This document shows, piece after piece, positions 8,397 to 14,984 of a stretch of DNA of 19,588 bases; the stretch's first letter is position 1, and each line of letters opens with the position of its first letter. The stretch is from Pseudomonadota bacterium (GTDB taxonomy: Bacteria > Pseudomonadota > Gammaproteobacteria > Steroidobacterales > Steroidobacteraceae). The notes under the pieces were generated by a model, which saw only the letters and a list, made by a program, of their open reading frames with translations, did no database searches and was not told where the DNA came from. Position numbers and translations under genes: made by a program. The stretch covers positions 1 through 19,588 of the forward strand of contig JAPTUI010000136.1 of the NCBI GenBank assembly GCA_028067895.1, in the 5' to 3' direction.

Positions 8397-10493
8397 ATGT
8401 GGAAGAATGTAATGCGTGCGGTTGCTCGATCGCCCCGAAGAGTATTCGTTTTACTGGTGACGCTTGCATGCCTTACGATCTGCGTGCGCGCCGAATCGAA
8501 AAGCGCCGGACAGCCGTGGGTCGTGGTGTCGTATGCGCTTTCGCCAGGGGGTACGAAATTAGCCGAGGTGGAGCGAAATGCTTCCAGTTCCCACGGAATA
8601 GAGTGGATTGCGATCAGGGATATCGGGAGCAACCATGTAAAGGTGGTATTCAAGGGACGCGGAATCGGGACCGTACTGTGGCGAAATTCGAGAACCATAC
8701 TGTTCTCTGAATACGGCTCCGTAAACGAAATTCAATGGGAGAATATTCTGAGTCATGCGCGGGGGATTCTGCTTCAGAGCAAGCATCCGCTTAATTTTTC
8801 GGCGTACGACCGACGTAGGGGCCTGCTGGCGTATTCGTATGCCGTTCCCTGGCGCTGGCGCGGAAGAAATTCCGTTCGCGTCAAGGGCGGGATGACGACG
8901 CTTGAACTCATTTCGCCGAGGTGGGCTCGATGGCCGGTGGTCGAACGGGTTGGGGCGGTCAGGCTAGTGCGCGAGTCGCCAGGATATTCGGCAAAGACAA
9001 TTGATTTTTCCATGACCCGGTTCAAGCTCGCGCCGCAGCTCATATGGAACCGTGGACGGCTTCTGGGTCTGGTGTCATCACTGCAATCCATTCGCACTAA
9101 ACTGTACGATATAGAGTCCGGAGCGAGAATTCATCGCCACATCCCGCTATTCAGAATTGACTCGATGTTCTCGTCGCCGCGCGGTCGACTCCTGCTGATA
9201 TCGAACCGCATTGATCGGAATCTATCCAGCAAGAGGCAATGCGGTTGTGTCGGCTCCTTGAAGGCCTTTGTATTGCGTTCGCGCGGCGGGGTGAGAGAGG
9301 CATCGGCGTTGACCGCCCGGAGATTCATCCGAGACGTGGGGGGAGTGTGGTTCTCGGGAGGCGATCGGGTGTTTATCGACTCGCTGGGATTTAAAAGACC
9401 TGGAGGTGCAAACTATTGGCGCATCGATGAGGTGGATACGAAGACTGATACGCTCATGAGGGTGCTTCGTTGGCCGCATGGTGATCTTGGGGGTTATGGG
9501 CGCGCGTGCCAATTTAACACAGATAGGACACGGGCCGTCTGTATTGCACAAACCCTGAGAGATCCGCCTAGACTCGTGGAGATAAATCTACATTCTGGAG
9601 AGATGACAAGTCTCGGAAAATTGGACCCACGGGAGCACAGACTCAATTTTGGATTCAAAACCGTCAGGGTCCCGTCGAGCTTCGGAACGTACAGTACGGC
9701 ATTTCTCGCGGTGCCGTCCGGATCTGAGGGACGGTCCGTACCATTGGCGGTCATGGCATATGGATTTTCCGAGAGCTACTCGAGGTACGCGCAGTGGATT
9801 ACGTCATACCCCGTTGAGAGACTCGTGCACGCAGGAATCGCGGTGATGCTGGTCACCTGGGCGAACATTGACGACAGGGGTTTCGGGAATTTCATGGCCT
9901 CCAAGCGCGCACAGGAGAGTGCTGTATCGACGTTCGCGCACGCGATCCCAGCGGCGGAATCCGTCGGAGTGCACGTGAGTAGGGCGATGGTGATGGGATG
10001 GAGTTTCGGCGGCATGTTCGCGGCAGATGCCATAGAGCGGCTGCATCAGTATGTGGCCGCAGAAGTCGGAGATCCGGCAGATTACAACGTCACTGAGTAT
10101 GCTCTTGGGGGATCTCTTTGGAGGCGAGAGTCGTCGATCTTCTTCGGTGGGGCGCCCGTAGGGAAGAATATCAGGCGCTATGAATACTTTGATCCAGCCG
10201 GAAGCGGGAAACCGGCGAATGGACCGGTATTGTTGGAGTTCGTGAGTAGAAACCCGGATGCAGGGCAGCTGCTTGAAGAATGGAAGGCCACTGGCACGAC
10301 CGTAGAGGCATTCGCGTATCGACGAAGCGTTCATTGGCTCAGTGTGCCTGCGGAGGCAAGAATCTCAAGGAAGCGAAACCTCTATTGGGCGGAGTTGAAC
10401 TTACTGGGGCCGAGTGCCGTATCACGCGCACAACTGAATAGCGTTGGACTGTCAATTCCAAAAGAGGGCGGCGGTTCCGCGGTGGCCGAATAG
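8397..10493 (+). CDS. Lasso peptide isopeptidase-like protein, S9 prolyl-oligopeptidase superfamily
   Basis: This is a 698-residue serine hydrolase. In this family (AtxE2 of the astexin cluster is the model) the enzyme cuts the isopeptide bond of the cognate lasso peptide and linearises it after re-import. The start is the ATG at 8397 after GGAG; an in-frame GTG at 8370 is less likely. Residues 1-32 look like a Sec signal peptide (RRVFVLLVTLACLTICVRAE), pointing to the periplasm. Residues about 40-430 are weakly conserved, as expected for the beta-propeller. The alpha/beta hydrolase part follows, with the nucleophile in MGWSFGGMF (Ser about 536), a candidate Asp in SRNPDAGQLL (about 621) and His in RRSVHWLS (about 646). 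Its end faces the end of the cyclase gene, 124 bases away. A general S9 peptidase is the alternative, but the context argues strongly for a lasso isopeptidase. Confidence 0.85.
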   Translation: MWKNVMRAVARSPRRVFVLLVTLACLTICVRAESKSAGQPWVVVSYALSPGGTKLAEVERNASSSHGIEWIAIRDIGSNHVKVVFKGRGIGTVLWRNSRTILFSEYGSVNEIQWENILSHARGILLQSKHPLNFSAYDRRRGLLAYSYAVPWRWRGRNSVRVKGGMTTLELISPRWARWPVVERVGAVRLVRESPGYSAKTIDFSMTRFKLAPQLIWNRGRLLGLVSSLQSIRTKLYDIESGARIHRHIPLFRIDSMFSSPRGRLLLISNRIDRNLSSKRQCGCVGSLKAFVLRSRGGVREASALTARRFIRDVGGVWFSGGDRVFIDSLGFKRPGGANYWRIDEVDTKTDTLMRVLRWPHGDLGGYGRACQFNTDRTRAVCIAQTLRDPPRLVEINLHSGEMTSLGKLDPREHRLNFGFKTVRVPSSFGTYSTAFLAVPSGSEGRSVPLAVMAYGFSESYSRYAQWITSYPVERLVHAGIAVMLVTWANIDDRGFGNFMASKRAQESAVSTFAHAIPAAESVGVHVSRAMVMGWSFGGMFAADAIERLHQYVAAEVGDPADYNVTEYALGGSLWRRESSIFFGGAPVGKNIRRYEYFDPAGSGKPANGPVLLEFVSRNPDAGQLLEEWKATGTTVEAFAYRRSVHWLSVPAEARISRKRNLYWAELNLLGPSAVSRAQLNSVGLSIPKEGGGSAVAE

Positions 10494-10617
10494 CGATGGG
10501 GCGAGCCGCCGACGGCTGAGGGTGGGCCGCCATGCGTCCGATTGGACCGCTATGCGCTATGTTGGAGATTTCTGATGTCCTGTCCTGTCAAAACGCGCCT
10601 GATTCGGGTTCGGCCTA

Positions 10618-12438
10618 TCACACGGGTCCCGAGGACCATGTTTGTGACCAAATTTCGGCACTGATGGCTGCGCAGAGCGGAAGAATCTGGTGGGCCCCAA
10701 GAGCCGACTGGCTGTTTTGAATGGTCGTGATGAGTGATGGGTCGAGTAGACCCTGAGCTCGGAGGGTGCCGTTATGGAGAACATCATGCACAAAGGGCAG
10801 GCTGCGCTGAAGTATTCCGGTGAGGCTGTGTGTCGTTTCGCCTTTTGCTTCGCGATTAAGGAGGGCTTTCGGCAAGACGTTGGCGAATGCGCGTCGAGCA
10901 AGTCCACGCGTCTGGCCGCTATGCAGCAGGGTATAGATTGGGATTCGAAGGATCAACTCGATTAGGGGTTGGGAAAGTAGTGGATGACGAGTCATGGAGT
11001 CGAGTGATCCCGGAATGCCATGATGACGGTGGAGAACTTCCGAGAGCAATCCGATTTGCTCACGCTTGCCGGGTGGTGAGTCGAGGAGTTGAGCCAGCCA
11101 GGGATGGACGAATGATTGGCATTCGTCAGGTGGTGCATCGCGGAATGCCCGGCACTCGATTGATCGATGGGCGGCGACGCGTAGGATGTGGATAATTGCG
11201 TTGTAGAGAAGAATTGGAATGCACGTTCCAGTCAATCTAGAGGTGTCTAAGGCGATAGATAGAGCATTTTGGTTCAGGCCGTAAGATTCCACGAAGTCTA
11301 TGAGCCCATAGTTGCTTCGATACGCGATGAATAGGTGGTCTCCGCCTTCGCCGGTCCATATTGAATCAAAGTGGTATAACGACTGAAGATAGGCGAGATA
11401 GGAGGACTCCACGGGATACAAGAGTGACTGAACATACGGCTTCGCGCCGAAAGGGATGTTAAAAAGCGAATGATCCAGTGTGTAGCTCGAAAAACCCCAT
11501 GGACATTCGACGAGCGGTGCGGCGGAGACCTGGGATGCGAGTCTTGCGTACGCGCGCTCATCCTCTGCAGGGCCTTCTGCGAATCGGTTGATGCAGAGGA
11601 CGCTGGGTCTAGGGTTGCTGCGAGTGAGCAGTGCGAGAATTAACGATGAGTCGAATCCACCGGATAGGTGATGAACGATCGATTCATGAGCCTGAGCCCA
11701 TGCCTGAATGCACGAGCGAGTCGTCTCGCGGAGTTCTTCGCAAATCGTCGCAATTGAGTTTCCCGATGTGTTGATCACAAAGTTCGCGGGGTTCCAGATC
11801 ATTTCAATCTGAGGATCTCTCTCCCGGGTGACGAGAGCTTCCCCGGCCAGGAGTTCTTGGACACCCAATAGGCCGGTTTCTCGGATCGGCAGCTGAGAGT
11901 CTTGGAGAAAGCGCGAGAAATAATGCCAGTTGATGCGAGGGCACGCGGGGAGTCGCGATTCGCGGCGCCAGATCGAGCTGGAAAAGATATGGCGGGCATC
12001 GGAAGTCGCCAGGGTGACTCCGTCTATGCTGGAGTAATAGCAGGGAAGGGCCCCTGAGCAATCGCGGAGTACGCACCATTGGCCGGATCCCGGTTGCGAG
12101 TGCAGCGCTATAAATCCTCCCCAATAGTTGCGGGTCAAGGTGTCGGCAACATGAGGGGATGATGTGCAAAGATCAGGATCATTGGCGAGTTCTTCTGGCA
12201 TCAACTGGCGAGTCGAACTGCGACGAAATATGGTCCCAAAGAGGATGCCCGTGTTGTTCGGGAGAACGTATGTCCGGATGCAGCGGGTTGCAGTCGGCCT
12301 TCTGTAGACCACCAGACCGGGGCGCTCCATCTCCGTAATCCATGTCGTGCGTGAAAATTGCTTCAGGAGCTGAAGAGCATTCTGGGTCTGCGCGGAATTC
12401 AGCGGGTTCCATAGGAATGCAATGTAGGGGAATTCCAT
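10618..12438 (-). CDS. Lasso peptide macrolactam synthetase (cyclase C), first module
   Basis: This 606-residue asparagine-synthetase-like enzyme activates the side-chain carboxylate of the ring Glu/Asp with ATP and joins it to the new N-terminal Gly of the core. The N-terminal half resembles a class II glutamine amidotransferase (CVLRDCSGALPCYYSS, GVQELLAGEALV) but has Glu rather than Cys at position 2, so it has no glutaminase activity, as usual for lasso C proteins. The ATP pyrophosphatase loop is SGGFDSS (259-265), followed by the acidic motif GEGGDHLF (363-370). A conserved Lys lies in NREAKGE near the end. It starts 9 bases after the B stop, without a strong ribosome site, so it is probably translated by coupling to B. 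Codon use and GC are lower than in the second cyclase, to which it is clearly related (FLWNPL versus FIWDDR at the N-terminus). Confidence 0.93.
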   Translation of the reverse strand: MEFPYIAFLWNPLNSAQTQNALQLLKQFSRTTWITEMERPGLVVYRRPTATRCIRTYVLPNNTGILFGTIFRRSSTRQLMPEELANDPDLCTSSPHVADTLTRNYWGGFIALHSQPGSGQWCVLRDCSGALPCYYSSIDGVTLATSDARHIFSSSIWRRESRLPACPRINWHYFSRFLQDSQLPIRETGLLGVQELLAGEALVTRERDPQIEMIWNPANFVINTSGNSIATICEELRETTRSCIQAWAQAHESIVHHLSGGFDSSLILALLTRSNPRPSVLCINRFAEGPAEDERAYARLASQVSAAPLVECPWGFSSYTLDHSLFNIPFGAKPYVQSLLYPVESSYLAYLQSLYHFDSIWTGEGGDHLFIAYRSNYGLIDFVESYGLNQNALSIALDTSRLTGTCIPILLYNAIIHILRVAAHRSIECRAFRDAPPDECQSFVHPWLAQLLDSPPGKREQIGLLSEVLHRHHGIPGSLDSMTRHPLLSQPLIELILRIPIYTLLHSGQTRGLARRAFANVLPKALLNREAKGETTHSLTGILQRSLPFVHDVLHNGTLRAQGLLDPSLITTIQNSQSALGAHQILPLCAAISAEIWSQTWSSGPV

Positions 12439-12447
12439 CGCGGCTGG

Positions 12448-13155
12448 TCAAATGACCATGATTGGAACAAAGAGGCGGATTCGATCTAGGCGATCATTGA
12501 GAACTTTGGATTTGTGCTGAACCCAACAGTGTGCGATGAATGGGTCCTCTCTGACGCCAAAGAACCAATCTGCTCTAATTCGAAAGCTTCCAAGAAGGAG
12601 CATCAGAGCAAGGGAGTCATACAGACAGAGGTAATTCCGCGGATACCACGGTCTGAAATGTAGGAGTGAGGAGGTAATGGACTCGACCTCCCATGGGGGT
12701 GGATCGGATAAGTCAGGTTGTGGATGCGTCTTGCTGGCGCGAATGCGGTCAGCAATCCGCCACAGGGGGGTCCATCGGAGGGCGATGTCTGCACGAAGCA
12801 TTGCCCGGACTGCCCGGAGACCATGTTTCGGTGTCCGGCGGTCTGTCGTCGCGCGGTTCGAATAATCTAATTCAAAGCAGGCGGCGGCGGGCAGTGGCGG
12901 CCGGGGTCCTTCGAGCCGCGCCGCATGACACAAGAGTCCTGCTTGCAGTAGCTCATCTGCCACATCCGTGGACGAGTCATCGTGCACACCGAGACAGTCG
13001 TTTGTGTGGTGGTCCGGGTGCGAACCGCTGAACATCGGGGCAATATGTTGCAACCGGGCGGCAGGTACAGCGATATAGCGATCGCATTTCAAGTCGAGAA
13101 AGATGTAGCGCCGTCCTGTGGCGCATGCAAAGACGTCCGGCGCGAGATCGTACAT
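12448..13155 (-). CDS. Lasso peptide maturation protein B, fused RRE and leader peptidase, first module
   Basis: This 235-residue protein should bind the precursor leader through its N-terminal RiPP recognition element (about 1-80; CATGRRYIFLDLKCDRYIAV is the PqqD-like sheet) and cut after the leader with its C-terminal transglutaminase-like cysteine protease. The catalytic triad is readable: Cys177 in NYLCLYDSLAL, His209 in IAHCWVQ, and Asp221 in VLNDRLD. The ATG at 13155 was chosen because it begins exactly at the RRE domain. The frame stays open upstream to 13455, but that extension would run across the precursor gene in another frame and has no family support. The order is A, B, C on the minus strand. 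Confidence 0.93.
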   Translation of the reverse strand: MYDLAPDVFACATGRRYIFLDLKCDRYIAVPAARLQHIAPMFSGSHPDHHTNDCLGVHDDSSTDVADELLQAGLLCHAARLEGPRPPLPAAACFELDYSNRATTDRRTPKHGLRAVRAMLRADIALRWTPLWRIADRIRASKTHPQPDLSDPPPWEVESITSSLLHFRPWYPRNYLCLYDSLALMLLLGSFRIRADWFFGVREDPFIAHCWVQHKSKVLNDRLDRIRLFVPIMVI

Positions 13156-13190
13156 GGCGTGAATTTCCCTTGTCGAGCCTTCAGGAGAAG

Positions 13191-13218
13191 GCGGTGTGCG
13201 GCTGACGCCGCACACCGC
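13191..13218 (-). promoter_or_regulatory. Perfect 12-bp hairpin between precursor and B genes
   Basis: GCGGTGTGCGGC (13191-13202) is followed by a four-base loop (TGAC on the plus strand) and its exact complement (13207-13218). It lies 8 bases past the precursor stop on the minus strand and 35 bases before the B start. There is no T-run. Such stem-loops between A and the maturation genes occur in several proteobacterial lasso operons, where they are thought to stabilise the precursor mRNA or partly terminate, giving more A than B and C product. Confidence 0.75.
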
Positions 13219-13226
13219 TGGTTCCG

Positions 13227-13319
13227 TTAGCGCGGATCGAATCCGACGATGGCTCCTTGTTCCGTTGCGGATCCGGGAGTTCCCTTCGTCTCCGTCGATA
13301 CATGGCCTAGGTTCTGCAT
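13227..13319 (-). CDS. Lasso peptide precursor A (30 residues)
   Basis: A 30-codon gene, too short for most gene finders, with an AGGAG ribosome site 7 bases before the ATG and a TAA stop. The leader reads MQNLGHVSTETK. It contains the LG-x-VS-x-x-T pattern of proteobacterial lasso leaders, and its Thr is at position -2 from the core, the key recognition residue of the family. The predicted core is GTPGSATEQGAIVGFDPR: Gly1 is the acceptor amine and Glu8 the only acid in the 7-9 window, giving an 8-residue ring and a 10-residue tail with bulky Phe15, Pro17 and Arg18 available as plugs. The cut would fall between Lys12 and Gly13. The leader is very short; an in-frame GTG at 13358 would give a 25-residue leader but lacks a ribosome site. 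I do not recognise this core from characterised lasso peptides. Confidence 0.88.
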   Translation of the reverse strand: MQNLGHVSTETKGTPGSATEQGAIVGFDPR

Positions 13320-13433
13320 GGTCGTTCTCCTGATTGCGTGAATGGACTGTCGTATCACCCGCGGACCGGCGCCTGGTCTGTGGTGACGAAATTACGCAAT
13401 TCCTATAAGGGTGGTTTGTCAAGAGGCGATTTG

Positions 13434-13463
13434 ACGAGTTCGACCCTGCGTTCAACGAGTTCG
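13434..13463. repeat. Pair of ACGAGTTCG direct repeats, 21-bp pitch, upstream of the precursor gene
   Basis: ACGAGTTCG occurs at 13434-13442 and 13455-13463. The 21-bp pitch is two helical turns, so both copies face the same side of the DNA. They lie 12 bases upstream of the TTGACA box on the minus strand, a usual place for an activator or repressor. The protein is unknown. Confidence 0.45.
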
Positions 13464-13673
13464 TCCCAGGGCGGTGCGTGTCGCAGAATTTGCCGAGGGG
13501 TCGTGGGCACGCGGTTCCTGCGGAGGTGAAAAATATTTATTTCGAATAATCAGTTACTTAGCGGCGCCGCCGATCGCCGCCGTGCGGTGAAAAGTGTTCA
13601 ATCTTGAGGACTATAACCAACAAACTTTGACGGCTGACCGTGTGCTTCCGGGATTTCGGTTCAGGCGTCGTAG

Positions 13674-13694
13674 GTTGGGAAAAGTTTGGGAAAA
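13674..13694. repeat. Tandem GTTGGGAAAA / GTTTGGGAAAA repeat
   Basis: Two near-identical 10- and 11-base units stand head to tail (13674-13683 and 13684-13694), and a related TTGGGGAT lies at 13718-13725. They are about 100-120 bases upstream of the candidate operon 2 promoter. This is a possible operator cluster; a chance repeat is not excluded. Confidence 0.35.
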
Positions 13695-13794
13695 TTCGAC
13701 GGTTGCGAGTGCAAAGGTTGGGGATCGGAATGGGGCTGCTCTGGTCGAGCGCAGAGGTGTGAGCAACGGAAGAAACTAACTCCGGGAGACGGTG

Positions 13795-13823
13795 TTGCAT
13801 CGTGTCAAGTGGCGGAGTAATTT
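13795..13823 (+). promoter_or_regulatory. Candidate promoter of operon 2
   Basis: TTGCAT (13795-13800) and TAATTT (13818-13823) are 17 bases apart, followed by a T-rich run, about 125 bases before the first start codon of operon 2. Each box matches the sigma-70 consensus at only about half its positions. Confidence 0.3.
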
Positions 13824-13949
13824 ATTTTTTGGGAAGAGAGGCGGTCGTCGTCTGTTCGTGTTGGCGACAGATGTGCGGCGAAGAGGAGCTTGTCGGAGTG
13901 CGCGCACGCGATCGGCCTGAGATTGGACGGGGCGCGCAAAGGGGGCGGC

Positions 13950-14984
13950 ATGGGGACCAGGCGCGCTCGATTGGGATCGGATCATCGGTCATCAGCGCTG
14001 TTGCATGTCATTCTGCACGGCTGTCGTTCCGGTCCGCTTGTCCGGGATGAGGTCGATTGGCGCAAGATGACGGAGAGTATCGATTCGATGCTGTTCTGGT
14101 GCGGGGGTCGGGTGTTCGCCTGTCGCTGCGAAGCGGACCGCGTCGAGTTCGCCATTGAAGCGGCGCAAGTTCCGATTGGACGCATGTTCCGCTACGTCAC
14201 CGTGCCGTATGCGCTGCATTTCAACCGGTCACGGCGCAGTACTGGTCCGGTATTCAAGCGGCTGCGTACTTTTCGCATTCGCGACGCCTTTCGAACGGAA
14301 TTGGTACTGTGGTTGCATCGTCCGCTGAACGGAGCGGGCTGGACCGGGGATGCGGCCTATCAGGAGCCGGCTCGGTTTCCGTGGGTCGATGTTCGCGCGG
14401 TGCTGGATCATCTCGGATGCGGCCCTGGTGCGGTGCGCGAATACCGACTGCTCAGAGCACGGGGCGTGGACGGTGAATTGGCGCAGGCCTTTGCTTCGCC
14501 GAGCGGTGCGATACCGGGGATTCGCGAGGTGTTCTGTCAGGCGCGTGCGTTGCGTAAACGGCAGCAGCAGGCGCTGCTACGGTCCGTCGTCTGGCTCGTT
14601 GCGCGCCATGTTGGGCTTCCGGCCGAGCAGATGGCGCAGCGGTCCCGGGCCCGCAGGGTCTGCCGGGCGCGAGCGCTGGTCACGTTGGCCGCGGTGCGAT
14701 GCGGCGTGTCTCTGAAGTCGATAGGCGAATTGCTCGCCCGGGATGAGAGCACTCTGCAGGGCACTGTCTTGACGCTGCGGGCGCGCGATCCGCGCGGGCT
14801 GTCGACTGCGGCCGAGGCGATTCTGGCGGAAGTTCGAGCACGCCGGGAGACGGACTTGAATGCGGTGGGTAGCGCTGAGAAGGAGGGCAAGGAGGGCCCG
14901 GAGAAGAATGAGATGGAGAGCGACGCGGATGGGACCGAGCGCATTGAGCCGCTCGATCTCGTGCGGACCAAGGGTGGCCGGTGA
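13950..14984 (+). CDS. Degenerate Y1 (REP-type) transposase-like protein with DnaA-like C-terminal DNA-binding domain
   Basis: The protein has 344 residues from ATG 13950; an in-frame TTG at 13890 would add 20 but has its ribosome site too close. The N-terminal part follows the layout of REP-associated tyrosine transposases: LLHVILHG stands for the usual LYHV-x-x-RG, then a helix, then HFNRSRRSTGPVFKRLRT for FNRR-x-x-R-x-GHVFQGRYK. The catalytic parts are gone: where the family has N-H-x-H, this protein has D-R-V-E (in CEADRVEFAIEA), and the nucleophile Tyr position in LVLWLHRPLNGAGW is Trp. A second domain (VARHVGLPAEQMAQRSRARR, then ARALVTLA, SLKSIGELLARDESTL) looks like the DnaA domain IV / Trp-repressor-type helix-turn-helix and appears intact. 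The tail is acidic. Its stop overlaps the ABC exporter start by four bases (GTGA). Probably a domesticated DNA-binding protein; a regulatory role is inference. Confidence 0.75.
   Translation: MGTRRARLGSDHRSSALLHVILHGCRSGPLVRDEVDWRKMTESIDSMLFWCGGRVFACRCEADRVEFAIEAAQVPIGRMFRYVTVPYALHFNRSRRSTGPVFKRLRTFRIRDAFRTELVLWLHRPLNGAGWTGDAAYQEPARFPWVDVRAVLDHLGCGPGAVREYRLLRARGVDGELAQAFASPSGAIPGIREVFCQARALRKRQQQALLRSVVWLVARHVGLPAEQMAQRSRARRVCRARALVTLAAVRCGVSLKSIGELLARDESTLQGTVLTLRARDPRGLSTAAEAILAEVRARRETDLNAVGSAEKEGKEGPEKNEMESDADGTERIEPLDLVRTKGGR

Larger units (their letters stand above)
13320..13949. other. Divergent regulatory region between the two lasso operons
   Basis: About 630 bases without a convincing gene separate the precursor gene (minus) from operon 2 (plus). 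It holds an exact -35 box TTGACA on the minus strand (13422-13417) with no good -10 at standard spacing, a pair of 9-bp direct repeats (13434-13463), an AT-rich tract (13529-13559) with the near-palindrome TTATTTCGAATAA, the palindrome GCGGCGCCGC (13561-13570), which also forms a GCGGCG/CGCCGC stem to 13580, and a tandem GTTGGGAAAA repeat (13674-13694). Short ORFs at 13594-13779 (+), 13558-13800 (-) and 13802-14050 (+) show no leader or core pattern and are probably chance. Confidence 0.55.

Noticed and set aside
10504..10517. AGCCG-CCGA-CGGCT stem after the isopeptidase gene as a terminator
   Set aside because: Only five base pairs and no T-run; kept out of the feature list.
10618..12438. 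Annotation of the two C proteins as ordinary asparagine synthetase AsnB
   Set aside because: Both lack the N-terminal catalytic Cys of the glutaminase domain and both stand next to RRE/protease B genes, as lasso cyclases do.
13594..13779. 61-codon plus-strand ORF in the divergent region
   Set aside because: GTG start without a ribosome site, Arg-rich product, no Gly followed by an acid at +7 to +9 with Thr at -2.
13950..14984. Active insertion element or REP transposase unit
   Set aside because: Catalytic residues are replaced and no flanking REP-like hairpins, terminal repeats or target duplications were seen.
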